Below the pieces are notes generated by a model. That model saw nothing but the letters and a program-made list of their open reading frames with translations. It searched no databases and was not told the DNA's origin. From Desulfovibrionaceae bacterium (GTDB lineage Bacteria > Desulfobacterota > Desulfovibrionia > Desulfovibrionales > Desulfovibrionaceae), in NCBI GenBank assembly GCA_016932995.1, contig JAFGBU010000020.1:1-64000 (forward strand): 64,000 nucleotides of DNA. Direction: 5' to 3'. Each line of letters starts with the position of its first letter. Position 1 is the first letter of the stretch. The position numbers and the translations under genes were made by a program. Shown piece after piece: positions 19,764 through 28,165 of this stretch.

Positions 19764-20258
19764 ATGCTGCTCAGGAAAAGGGCCTGGGACATGATGCGCG
19801 AGGATTTCCCGTCGGTTGACGAGTCGGCCACCCTGGCCATGGCCATCCGGGACCTGCAAAGGGCCATGCAGGGCACGCCCGAGAGCCGCATCGTGGTGGT
19901 GCTCAAGAAAAACGGCGAGCTCAAGGGCGTGATCTCCATCTGGAGCGTGCTCAAGGCGGTCAAGGACTGGCTGTTCAAGGACAACAGCCTCAAGCTCTCC
20001 GGCGAGACCGACTGGGACCACGCCTTTGCCCAGGCCTGCCACCTGTGCACGCACACCGCCCTGGACGAGCACCTCGAACAGGACGTCCCGGTGCTCAAGC
20101 CCGGCGACCCCCTGGTGGTGGTCTTGGAGTCCTTTCTGAGCAGCAGGCGCGGCTGGGCCGTGGTCGAGGAGGGGGGCAGGGTCCTGGGCGTGGTCTACCT
20201 GGCCGACCTGTACCTGTCCCTGAGCTCGGACCTGGTCAGGGTCCCCGGCCCCAGGTAG
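19764..20258 (+). CDS. CBS-domain protein
   Basis: 164 aa. The ATG at 19764 has a perfect AAGGAGG site eight bases upstream, which decides the start. Two CBS motifs make up the protein: the first around MREDFPSVDESATLAMAIRDL to GVISIWSVLKAV, the second around EQDVPVLKPGDPLVVVLESFLSSRRGWAVV to GVVYLADLYLSL. Bateman-type CBS pairs bind adenine nucleotides and report energy state, but this protein has no effector domain. Convergent with the HD-GYP-like gene, 4 bp apart. Confidence 0.88.
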   Translation: MLLRKRAWDMMREDFPSVDESATLAMAIRDLQRAMQGTPESRIVVVLKKNGELKGVISIWSVLKAVKDWLFKDNSLKLSGETDWDHAFAQACHLCTHTALDEHLEQDVPVLKPGDPLVVVLESFLSSRRGWAVVEEGGRVLGVVYLADLYLSLSSDLVRVPGPR

Positions 20259-20262
20259 AGGC

Positions 20263-21282
20263 CTACTTGAACTTGGCGCACTCCACGACGAACGCCTGGA
20301 GGTGCGAGGCGGCCCTGGAGTCGTAGCCCCGGTCCTTGACCAGGGCCGCGGCCGCGTCCAGGGGCTTCATGGCCTCGGCGTAGGGCCTCTTGGTGATCAT
20401 GGCGCAGTAGGAGTCGACCACAGCGCAGAGCGCTCCGTACTCGCCGATCTCCGGGCCGGACTTGCGCATGGGATAGCCCTTGCCGCCCACGCGCTCGTGG
20501 TGCTCAAGCACGCACTGCTCCACCTCCGGGTACTTGAGGTCCAGCTTGGCCAGCATCTCGTAGCCCAGCTTGGGGTGGGCCTGGATCTTGGTCCTCTCGT
20601 CCGGGACCAGGGGCTTGGTCTTGTCCCTGATGAAGGCCGGAATCCTGGTCATGCCCATGTCGTGCAGAAAGAGCCCCGCGGCCAGGCGGTCGAAGACCTG
20701 GCGCTTGACCAGGCCCTCCTCGAAGTCATTGGCCCGCAGCCTGGTGTACAGGGCCAGGCCCACGAACCCGCAGTTGACCGAGTGCGAGGCCAGGCTGTGC
20801 TCCAGGGCCAGGCGGCGGACCAGGGCCTTGACCCGAAAGATGTCCTGGAACAGGTACTCGGTGAGCACCATGAGGTCGGCCCAGAGCTTCTGAAGGACCA
20901 GGGGCACGGGCTGATCCAGGAACTCGCCCATGCGCCTGGTCAGGGCCTGGACAAAGATGTCGGCGATCTCCGCCTCCTTGAGGTGCTTGTCCACCAGGAC
21001 CAGGTCCAGCTGGTAGCTGATGTGCTTGACGTAGACCGGGTGGTCGTCCCTGGACACGAAGACCAGGCCCTCGCCCACCAGCTTGGCCAGCTCCTGGACC
21101 TTTTCATTGGAAAGGCGCTGGCCGACCTTGAAGAACGGGATGACCCTGGCCACGTCCTCCTGGAAGCGGAAGATGTTCAGGGGCGGCCGGTACTTGTTGA
21201 AGCTGCCCAGGATGTCCTGATTTATCTGGTAGTATTCCTCGTCAAGGCCGTCGGGCACTTCCATCTTGGATATGGCGCACAT
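20263..21282 (-). CDS. HD-GYP-like domain protein
   Basis: 339 aa. The C-terminal 200 residues carry an HD-GYP-type site: His in LASHSVNCG, the pair in LFLHDMGMTRIP, HPKLGYEML, then LEHHERVGGKGYP and AVVDSYCAM. Canonical HD-GYP cyclic-di-GMP phosphodiesterases read HDIGK and HHExxDGxGYP. Here Lys becomes Met and Asp becomes Gly, while the metal-binding His/Asp residues remain. The activity could therefore be altered. The N-terminal 140 residues have no recognised domain. It starts 4 bp after the pyk stop codon on the same strand, so it is likely co-transcribed with pyruvate kinase. Confidence 0.87.
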   Translation of the reverse strand: MCAISKMEVPDGLDEEYYQINQDILGSFNKYRPPLNIFRFQEDVARVIPFFKVGQRLSNEKVQELAKLVGEGLVFVSRDDHPVYVKHISYQLDLVLVDKHLKEAEIADIFVQALTRRMGEFLDQPVPLVLQKLWADLMVLTEYLFQDIFRVKALVRRLALEHSLASHSVNCGFVGLALYTRLRANDFEEGLVKRQVFDRLAAGLFLHDMGMTRIPAFIRDKTKPLVPDERTKIQAHPKLGYEMLAKLDLKYPEVEQCVLEHHERVGGKGYPMRKSGPEIGEYGALCAVVDSYCAMITKRPYAEAMKPLDAAAALVKDRGYDSRAASHLQAFVVECAKFK

Positions 21283-21286
21283 AATC

Positions 21287-22705
21287 TCACTTCTCGTAGA
21301 CCTTGACCACGTTGGTCCTGGTGTATGCCTGATCCCTCTTGGGCTGTCCCGCGGTTATGACCACGGTGTCCTGGTCGGCAAAGGCCGGGGACAGCCGCAC
21401 GAACTCCTCGGCCCGATCCAGGTGGCTGTCGGCCGCTTCGGGCGGGGCGGCCGGTATCACGCCCCAGGAAAAGTTGGTGAAGCGCCTCACCTTGCCGTCC
21501 GGGCTCAGGGCGTATATCGGCTGCCTGGGCCTACAGGCCGACAGGGTCCTGGCCGTGGCCCCGGACACGCTGTGGCAGACCAGGGCCTTTGACCGGGTCT
21601 TCTCGGCCAGCAGGCAGGCGGCGTAGGCCAGAAACTTGGCCGGATGCTCCTGGCCCCCCGGGGCGTGCGGGCCGGGTCGGAGGTCTTCGAACAGAAAGTC
21701 CTCGGCCTGGTCGGCGATCTTGCGCATGAAGCGCACGGCCTTGCCCGGGTACTTGCCGATGGCCGTCTCCTCCGAGAGCATGATGCAGTCGGCGCCGTCC
21801 AGTATGGCGTTGGCCACGTCCGTGGTCTCGGCCCTGGTCGGGACCGGGCTGGTGACCATGGACAAGAGCATCTGGGTGGCGACTATAACCGGCTTGCCCG
21901 CGGCGTTGCAAGCGCCGATGATCCTCTTCTGCATGGCCGGGAGCTCGGACAGGTCGCACTCCAGGCCCAGGTCCCCCCTGGCGACCATGACCCCGTCGGA
22001 CTCCTCGAGTATCCGGAGCAGGTTGTTGAAGGCGTTGCGCCGCTCCAGCTTGGCGATGATCGGCAGGGTCTTTCCCAGGTAGCGCATCTCGGACTTCAGA
22101 TCCGCGATGTCCTCGGGCTTCTGGACGTAGGACATGGCCACGGCGTCCACGCCCAGGCCCATGCCGATCTTGAGGTCCTGCTTGTCCTTCTTGGTCAGGG
22201 CGTCGAGCAGGGTGGTCTTGCCCGGAAAGGCGATGCCCTTGCGCGGCGGGGCGATGCCCGCGGTCTCCGCGACCATGACCGCGACCTGGTCGCCCTGCCG
22301 GCCGGTGACGCTGAACCGGAGCATGCCGTCGGACAGGGCGACCACGTCTCCGACCTTGAGGCCCTTGACGATCTCGGGGATGTCCAGACAGATGAACGGC
22401 TCCTCGCGGCCAAGGGCCGCGTCCGAGGTGCCGAGCAGGACCTCGGCGCCCTTGGCGATTTCGAGGGTGCCCCGGCCCACGTCGCCGGTCCGGATCTTGG
22501 GCCCGGAGAGGTCCTGGAGCAGGGTCAGGGTGTGGCCGGTCTCGGCCTCCAGGCCGCGGATGGCCGCGACCAGCTCGGCGAAGTGCCGCTCGTCGCCGTG
22601 GGAGAAGTTGAGCCTGAATATCCTGGCCCCGGCGTCCACGAGCTCGCGGATGGTCTCGATGTCCTGGGACGCCGGGCCCAGGGTGGCGATTATCTTGGTG
22701 TGCAT
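21287..22705 (-). CDS. pyk: Pyruvate kinase
   Basis: 472 aa. It transfers phosphate from PEP to ADP in the last step of glycolysis. Motifs include TLGPAS at the start, RLNFSHGD, LLQDLSGPKIRTG and the active-site region IIAKLERRNAFNNL (Lys-Leu-Glu, where many enzymes have Lys-Ile-Glu). The signature ATQMLLSMVTSPVPTRAE has Leu where most have Glu. A C-terminal allosteric-type domain is present. The GGAGG site is nine bases before the ATG. Divergent from mraZ. Confidence 0.97.
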   Translation of the reverse strand: MHTKIIATLGPASQDIETIRELVDAGARIFRLNFSHGDERHFAELVAAIRGLEAETGHTLTLLQDLSGPKIRTGDVGRGTLEIAKGAEVLLGTSDAALGREEPFICLDIPEIVKGLKVGDVVALSDGMLRFSVTGRQGDQVAVMVAETAGIAPPRKGIAFPGKTTLLDALTKKDKQDLKIGMGLGVDAVAMSYVQKPEDIADLKSEMRYLGKTLPIIAKLERRNAFNNLLRILEESDGVMVARGDLGLECDLSELPAMQKRIIGACNAAGKPVIVATQMLLSMVTSPVPTRAETTDVANAILDGADCIMLSEETAIGKYPGKAVRFMRKIADQAEDFLFEDLRPGPHAPGGQEHPAKFLAYAACLLAEKTRSKALVCHSVSGATARTLSACRPRQPIYALSPDGKVRRFTNFSWGVIPAAPPEAADSHLDRAEEFVRLSPAFADQDTVVITAGQPKRDQAYTRTNVVKVYEK

Positions 22706-22854
22706 GGATCAGGGCCTCCGCAGGCAGACCCGGGAGGACCTGGCCGCCCCGGGGACTCTTGCTGAAATCATTGAATTTTTCTTGAACCTCCCGCCCCGGG
22801 CCGGGTCGCGGCCCGGCCCGCGCCTCTCGGGCCTGATGCTAGCTGGATTTTTTG

Positions 22855-22921
22855 CCAATGGAAACGCTTTTTTGGGTTGACATTTTCTTGAAATTCTCCC
22901 ATTGGTGGATTTAAGTATAAA
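22855..22921 (+). promoter_or_regulatory. AT-rich promoter region of the division/cell-wall cluster
   Basis: This is one of the most AT-rich stretches of the window. It contains TTGACA (22877-22882), TTGAAA (22888-22893) with TTAAGT 17 nt further (22911-22916), and TATAAA (22916-22921). No single -35/-10 pair is ideal, so more than one start is possible. CCAATGG (22855-22861) and CCATTGG (22899-22905) form an inverted repeat spanning the region. Confidence 0.55.
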
Positions 22922-22925
22922 ATAA

Positions 22926-22949
22926 GTGGTAATAAGTGGGTTATTGTGG
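22926..22949 (+). promoter_or_regulatory. Putative MraZ operator: three GTGG repeats at 10-bp spacing
   Basis: GTGG occurs at 22926, 22936 and 22946, exactly one helical turn apart, ending 7 nt before the mraZ start. A fourth GTGG lies 21 bp upstream at 22905. In E. coli, MraZ binds three TGGGA-type repeats with the same 10-bp period just upstream of its own gene, so autoregulation of the cluster by MraZ is likely. This is inferred from the pattern. Confidence 0.75.
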
Positions 22950-22956
22950 AGAAGAG

Positions 22957-23406
22957 ATGAAGTTTCGCGGTCACGCCCACAGGAGCCTGGACCCCAAGGG
23001 CCGGCTCATACTCCCGCAGCACTGGCGGGACGCCATCCTCGGCCAGGCGGCCGAGGCCAGGATCGTCTTGACCCTCTACGAGAATCACGTCATCGGCATC
23101 ACCCCGGCCCAGTGGGAGGCGCTCGAGTCCGAGCTTGAGAAGATCAAGGCCCCGAGCAAGAACATGCGCAACCTGCAGCGCATGCTCTACGGCGGGTACG
23201 AGGAAGTCGCCGTGGGCCGGCAGGGCCGCATCCAGATACCGGCCCATCTGAGAAAGAGCGGAAAGCTGAACAAGGAAGTCGTGCTCCTCGGCGTGGGCAA
23301 GCGCTTCGAGATACTGCCCGAGGGACGTTTCGAGGACGTCCTGGGCCAGGAGTTCGACGACGTGTCCGAGGAGCTGGCCCAGAACGGCGCCAGCCTGCCG
23401 TTCTAG
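22957..23406 (+). CDS. mraZ: Transcriptional regulator MraZ
   Basis: 149 aa from the ATG at 22957 (GGAGAAGAG upstream; an earlier in-frame start would lie within the operator repeats). Two SpoVT/AbrB-like repeats are visible. The first has HRSLDPKGRLILPQHWRD and the second VAVGRQGRIQIPAHLR, each with the D/GxxGRxxxP core. MraZ forms ring-shaped oligomers that bind direct repeats and control the dcw cluster. It is the first gene of a 15-gene unit; its stop codon abuts the next possible start. Confidence 0.96.
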   Translation: MKFRGHAHRSLDPKGRLILPQHWRDAILGQAAEARIVLTLYENHVIGITPAQWEALESELEKIKAPSKNMRNLQRMLYGGYEEVAVGRQGRIQIPAHLRKSGKLNKEVVLLGVGKRFEILPEGRFEDVLGQEFDDVSEELAQNGASLPF

Positions 23407-24393
23407 GTGTCGCGGACCATGGACCCGGCCGTCCGCCCGGCGCACGAACCGGTCCTGCTCCCCGAGGTGGTCGGCTGGCTCAGGCCCAGGCCCGGCGGCC
23501 GCTACCTGGACGCTACCGTGGGCCTCGGCGGCCACAGCCTGGGGCTGCTCGAGGCCGCCCAAGGCGGGATAGAGATACTCGGCCTGGACAGGGACGCTTC
23601 GGCCCTGGCCAAGGCCGAGGAGAGGTTGGCCGGATACGCCGGCCGCGTCCATCTGGTCCACTCGGCCTTCAGCGGGTTCGCCCGCGCCCTGGCCGACCTG
23701 GGCTGGACGGAGGTAGACGGGGCCATGCTGGACCTGGGCGTGTCCTCCCTGCAGCTGGACGACCCCGCAAGGGGCTTCAGCTTCCGGACGGACGGCCCCC
23801 TGGACATGCGCATGGACCTGCAAGGCGGCCTCGCCCCGGCCAGAAACCTGGTCAACAGGGCGGGTTTAGAGGTGCTCAAACGCATCATCCGCGACTACGG
23901 CGAGGAGCCCCTGGCGGGCAGGATAGCCAGGGCCATCGTCAGGGAACGCCAAAAGGGCGAGATCCGGGGCACCCTCGCGCTCGCTGAGATAGTCGCCGGG
24001 GCCTATCCGGCCAAGCGGCGCAGGCAGGCCAGGCTGCACCCGGCGACCAGGACCTTCATGGCCCTGCGCATCGCCGTGAACAGGGAGCTGGAGGAGCTCG
24101 GGGAGTTTTTGGCCGACATAGCCGACTTTCTCTCGCCCGGGGCCAGGCTGGCGGTCATCTCCTTCCACTCCCTGGAGGACAGGCTGGTCAAGCGGGCCTT
24201 CAGGGACCTGGCCAGGGGCTGCGTCTGCCCGCCCGGCCAGGCCCAATGCGCCTGCGCATCCGGGCCCGGGCTGAACATCCTGACCAAGAGGCCCCAGGTC
24301 CCGGGCGAGGACGAGATGCAGCGCAACCCCCGGAGCAGGAGCGCCAAGCTCCGGGTGGCGGAAAAACCGGCCCCGGCCGCGGAGGAGAGATGA
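23407..24393 (+). CDS. rsmH: 16S rRNA (cytosine(1402)-N4)-methyltransferase
   Basis: 328 aa (GTG start immediately after the mraZ stop; the ATG at 23419, preceded by AGGTG, is an equally likely start). Motifs are AHEPVLLPEVV, the SAM-binding DATVGLGGHS, LGLDRDASAL and DLGVSSLQLDDPARGFSFR. The ISFHSLEDRLVKRAFR block is diagnostic for MraW/RsmH. It modifies C1402 in the ribosomal P site. Its 3' end overlaps ftsL by ATGA. Confidence 0.97.
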   Translation: MSRTMDPAVRPAHEPVLLPEVVGWLRPRPGGRYLDATVGLGGHSLGLLEAAQGGIEILGLDRDASALAKAEERLAGYAGRVHLVHSAFSGFARALADLGWTEVDGAMLDLGVSSLQLDDPARGFSFRTDGPLDMRMDLQGGLAPARNLVNRAGLEVLKRIIRDYGEEPLAGRIARAIVRERQKGEIRGTLALAEIVAGAYPAKRRRQARLHPATRTFMALRIAVNRELEELGEFLADIADFLSPGARLAVISFHSLEDRLVKRAFRDLARGCVCPPGQAQCACASGPGLNILTKRPQVPGEDEMQRNPRSRSAKLRVAEKPAPAAEER

Positions 24394-24677
24394 AGCCTTC
24401 GACCAAGACCTGGGCCGGGGCCATCGCCCTGGCCCTGGTCGCGACCCTGGTCCTGGGCCTGGCCTCGGTGTGGCTGAACATCGAGCGCATGGACCTGGCC
24501 TACGACCTGAGGAAGATGGAGGAGGCCCTGAACAGGACCCGGGGCCTGGTGGCCAAGCTGGAGGTGGAGCGCAACAACCTCCTCTCCCCCTACCGGCTCA
24601 ACGGCCTGGCCGACAAGTTCGGGCTGGGCCCGGCCCGGGCCGGGCAGATGCGCAGGATCGAACCGTCCCGGCCCTGA
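24390..24677 (+). CDS. ftsL: Cell division protein FtsL (short, divergent)
   Basis: 95 aa, starting at an ATGA overlap with rsmH. A short cytoplasmic N-terminus precedes one membrane helix (about 8-28) and a periplasmic coiled-coil (MEEALNRTRGLVAKLEVERNNLLSPYRL). This is the topology of FtsL, which scaffolds FtsW/FtsI activation. Sequence identity in this family is always low, so the call rests on topology and its fixed place between rsmH and ftsI. Confidence 0.85.
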   Translation: MKPSTKTWAGAIALALVATLVLGLASVWLNIERMDLAYDLRKMEEALNRTRGLVAKLEVERNNLLSPYRLNGLADKFGLGPARAGQMRRIEPSRP

Positions 24678-24711
24678 CCGGGACCAAGGCTTAAGGAATC
24701 AGGACGCGGAC

Positions 24712-26655
24712 ATGGCCGGGACCAACGCCAAACGCCGGGACTCCAGCAGGACCAAGCTCGTCCTGGTGGTCTTTGTCTTCGCCCTGATCTGGGCCGGCCT
24801 GTGGTTCAGGGCCGGCTGGATACAGATCTACAAGGGCCCCCTGCTCCACGCCCTGGCCTCGCGCCAGAACCTGGCCGCCGAGTTCGAGCGCGGCGAGCGG
24901 GGCAGGATATTCGACCGCCGGGGCAACCTCCTGGCGACCAGCGTGGAGTCCAAATCGCTGTACATCCGGCCCCTGGAGATAGCCAACCCCGAGCAGGCCA
25001 AAAGGCGCCTGGCCGCGATACTCGGGATACCGGCCGCGGTGCTCGACAAGGCCCTGGGCTCCAGAAGCAACTTCGTGTGGATCAAGCGCCAGATCACGGA
25101 CAAACAGGCCCTGGCCGTGGAGGACCTCGGCCTGGCCGGGGTCTACCTGACCACCGAGCACAACCGCCTGTACCCCAACGGCCACCTGGCCGGCCAGGTG
25201 CTCGGCTTCGTGGGCGTGGACGGCGCCGGGCTGGAGGGCGTGGAGCGGGCCATGGAGCCCAGGCTGGCCGGGGGCCAGGCCAGGTTCGTGGTCCAGCGCG
25301 ACGCGGCCGGCCGCAGGCTGTACCTGGACGACATGGGCCGGGAGATGGACATCGACGGCCGGGACGTGCGCCTGACCATCGACTCGCACATCCAGAGCGC
25401 GGCCGAGCAGGCCCTGGCCGAGGCCGTGCGCAGATACGAGGCCCGGGCCGGCGTGGCCATGGCCGTCCAGGTCAAGAGCGGCGAGATACTGGCCCTGGCC
25501 AACTATCCGTTCTTCAACCCGAACATCTACCGGGACACCAGGCCCGAGCTGCGCAAGCCCAGGGCCCTGACCGACGTGTACGAGCCCGGCTCCACGCTCA
25601 AGCCCTTCCTGTTCGCCGCGGCCCTGGAAGAGGGGGCCATCTCCCCGGACAAGATATTCTTCTGCGAGAACGGCCGCTGGCGCGTGGGCGGCAGGACCAT
25701 CCGCGACCACCACCCCCACGCCTGGCTGCCGGCCCACAAGGTCCTGCGCTACTCGAGCAACATCGGCTCAGCCAAGATCGCCCAGTCCATCGGCGCGGCC
25801 GCGTATCACCGCTACCTGCGCGGCCTGGGCTTCGGAGAGCCGGCGGACATCGGGCTCTCGGGCGAGAGCTGCGGCCTGCTGCGCGGGCCGGAGCAGTGGC
25901 GGACCATCGACCTGGCGACCATCGCCTTTGGCCAGGGCGTCGGGGCCACGGCCCTGCAACTGGCCAGGGCCTATCTGTGCCTGGCCAACAAGGGCCTGCT
26001 CGTGCCCCTCAAGCTGTTCCAGGACCCGGCCCGGCCGAGGCCCGAGCCCAGGCGGGTCTTCAGCCAAAACACCGCGGACCGGGTCCTGGCCATGATGCGC
26101 GAGGTGGTCCAGGAGGACGGCACGGGCACCAGGGCGCGCATCCCCGGGCTGACCGTGGCCGGCAAGACCGGCACCGCGCAAAAGGCCTCGCCGGCGGGCG
26201 GCTACGGCGACGAGTTCATGTCCTCGTTCGTGGGCCTGGTCCCGGGCGAGGACCCGGAGCTGCTCTTCCTGGTCCTGGTCGACGAGCCCAAGTCCAACAA
26301 CTACGGCGGCGTGGTCGCGGCCCCGGCGGTCCGGGACATGGCCCTCAAGTCCCTGGCCTACTACGGCAGGCTGCCCGACGACCCCGCGGACCAGGCCCCG
26401 GCCCAGGCCGGGCAGGCCGGACCGGACCCGGCCCAGGCCGTCCTGGCCGGACAAAGCGAGCCCGGGGCCCTGGTCCCGGACATCCGGGGCCTGCCCGTGC
26501 GCCGGGCCATGGAGCTGCTCATGCGCAAGGGCATAGTCCCCAAGATCAAGGGCCGGGGCATGGTCGTCTCCGGCCAGAGGCCGGTCGCGGGCGACAGGTG
26601 GCCGGGGGCTGAAAAAAAAGGACAAGACGATGTTTTTATTCTCTGGGTCTCATAG
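24712..26655 (+). CDS. ftsI: Peptidoglycan transpeptidase FtsI (PBP3) with a PASTA-like tail
   Basis: 647 aa. One N-terminal membrane anchor (about 14-32) is followed by the class B PBP pedestal (RGRIFDRRGNLLATS) and the transpeptidase domain. The active-site motifs are STLK (Ser294, Lys297), SSN (348-350) and KTG (485-487). After an Ala/Gln/Pro-rich linker (about 555-585), the last 60 residues, PDIRGLPVRRAMELLMRKGI and on, form a PASTA-like domain. Such tails are typical of Gram-positive PBPs and also occur in deltaproteobacteria. It cross-links septal peptidoglycan with FtsW. No other gene lies between it and ftsL. Confidence 0.97.
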   Translation: MAGTNAKRRDSSRTKLVLVVFVFALIWAGLWFRAGWIQIYKGPLLHALASRQNLAAEFERGERGRIFDRRGNLLATSVESKSLYIRPLEIANPEQAKRRLAAILGIPAAVLDKALGSRSNFVWIKRQITDKQALAVEDLGLAGVYLTTEHNRLYPNGHLAGQVLGFVGVDGAGLEGVERAMEPRLAGGQARFVVQRDAAGRRLYLDDMGREMDIDGRDVRLTIDSHIQSAAEQALAEAVRRYEARAGVAMAVQVKSGEILALANYPFFNPNIYRDTRPELRKPRALTDVYEPGSTLKPFLFAAALEEGAISPDKIFFCENGRWRVGGRTIRDHHPHAWLPAHKVLRYSSNIGSAKIAQSIGAAAYHRYLRGLGFGEPADIGLSGESCGLLRGPEQWRTIDLATIAFGQGVGATALQLARAYLCLANKGLLVPLKLFQDPARPRPEPRRVFSQNTADRVLAMMREVVQEDGTGTRARIPGLTVAGKTGTAQKASPAGGYGDEFMSSFVGLVPGEDPELLFLVLVDEPKSNNYGGVVAAPAVRDMALKSLAYYGRLPDDPADQAPAQAGQAGPDPAQAVLAGQSEPGALVPDIRGLPVRRAMELLMRKGIVPKIKGRGMVVSGQRPVAGDRWPGAEKKGQDDVFILWVS

Positions 26656-26674
26656 GGCCGGGCCCAAGGACCTC

Positions 26675-28165
26675 ATGGACACCCCGGCGAACATGGACTG
26701 GCTGGGCCTTCTGGACAAGGTGCGCAAGGGGCTCATGGTCCGCACCGACTCGCGCGAGATACTGCCCGGCGAGGTCTTCGTGGCCATGCCCGGGGTCCGG
26801 GCCAGGGGCGCGGACTTCATCGCCGACGCCCTGGCCAGGGGCGCGGGCTACATCGTCTCCGCCAGGCCGGTCAAGGAGCTGATCAACATGGGCCTCGGGT
26901 CCCCGTCCAGCCTGGTCCACCACCCGGACCCGCCCGAGGCCCTGGGCCGGCTGGCCAAGGCCTTTTTCAACACCGAGGAGAGCAGCCTCAAGCTGGTCGG
27001 GGTCACCGGGACCAACGGCAAGACCACGGTCAGCTACCTGGTCGAGCACCTGCTGGCCGCCTCGGGCCTCAAGGTCGGGGTCCTGGGCACGGTGTCCTAC
27101 CGCTGGCCCGGGTTCTCGCTCAACGCCAAGCTGACCACCCCGGGCTGCTGGATGCTCCACGAGCTGCTGTTCAACATGGAGCAGAGCGACGTGGACGCCG
27201 TGGTCATGGAGGTCTCCTCCCACGCCCTGGACCAGAACCGGGTCGCGGGCCTGGCCTTTGACGCCGCCGTGCTCACCAACCTGACCCAGGACCACCTGGA
27301 CTACCACAAGGACATGGAGAGCTACTTCCGGGCCAAGGAGAGGCTGTTCAGACACTGCCCCAAGCCGGACAAGACCTGGATAGTCAACTTCAACGATCCC
27401 TTCGGCCGCAGGCTGCTGTCGAACGGCCGGGACCAGGTTTTGGGCTTCGGCCTGGGCGAGGCCGGCCTGGGCGAGGTCCCGGTCATGCAGGGCGAGATCC
27501 TGTCCAGCTCGGCCCGGGGCCTGGTGCTCAAGACCGCCTACAAGGGCAAGACCTGGGAGGTCGAGTCCGGGCTGATCGGCGCGCACAACGCCTCCAACAT
27601 CCTGGCCGCCCAGGCCGTGGCCTTCAGCCTGGGCCTGAACTGCCGCAACACCAAGAGAATCTCGGAGTTCAAGGGCGTGCCCGGCAGGCTGGAGCGGGTC
27701 GAGAACCCCCACGGCCTGGACATCTTCGTGGACTACGCCCACACCCCGGACGCCCTGGCCAACGTCCAGAGGTCCCTGCGGGACATCACCGCCAAGAGGC
27801 TCATCGTGGTCTTCGGCTGCGGCGGGGACCGGGACCGGACCAAGCGGCCGCTCATGGGCCAGGCCGTGGCCGACTACGCGGACGTGGCCGTGCTCACCTC
27901 GGACAACCCCAGGCACGAGGACCCGCTGAAGATCATGGCCCAGGCCCGGCCGGGCCTGACCAGCAGCCCCAGGTCGGGCTCGATGCGCATCGTCGAGGAG
28001 CCGGACCGCTACGCGGCCCTGGTCCTGGCCGTGGGCCTGATGGAGCCCGGGGACGTGCTCCTGGTGGCCGGCAAGGGCCACGAGACCTGCCAGCAGATAG
28101 GCGACGAGTTTCTGCCCTTCAGCGACGTCTCGGCCCTTAGAAGGGCCCTTGAGGAGACCAGATGA
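26675..28165 (+). CDS. murE: UDP-MurNAc-Ala-Glu:meso-diaminopimelate ligase
   Basis: 496 aa from the ATG at 26675 (AAGGA four to five bases upstream). The ATG at 26630, also with an AAGGA, would overlap ftsI by 26 bp, and the ATG at 26693 is another option. The ATP site is GVTGTNGKTT. Family blocks are VVMEVSSHALDQNRV and NLTQDHLDYHKDM. The DNPR motif in TSDNPRHEDP is the hallmark of enzymes that add meso-diaminopimelate rather than lysine, so the wall is predicted to be DAP-type. Overlaps murF by ATGA. Confidence 0.97.
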   Translation: MDTPANMDWLGLLDKVRKGLMVRTDSREILPGEVFVAMPGVRARGADFIADALARGAGYIVSARPVKELINMGLGSPSSLVHHPDPPEALGRLAKAFFNTEESSLKLVGVTGTNGKTTVSYLVEHLLAASGLKVGVLGTVSYRWPGFSLNAKLTTPGCWMLHELLFNMEQSDVDAVVMEVSSHALDQNRVAGLAFDAAVLTNLTQDHLDYHKDMESYFRAKERLFRHCPKPDKTWIVNFNDPFGRRLLSNGRDQVLGFGLGEAGLGEVPVMQGEILSSSARGLVLKTAYKGKTWEVESGLIGAHNASNILAAQAVAFSLGLNCRNTKRISEFKGVPGRLERVENPHGLDIFVDYAHTPDALANVQRSLRDITAKRLIVVFGCGGDRDRTKRPLMGQAVADYADVAVLTSDNPRHEDPLKIMAQARPGLTSSPRSGSMRIVEEPDRYAALVLAVGLMEPGDVLLVAGKGHETCQQIGDEFLPFSDVSALRRALEETR

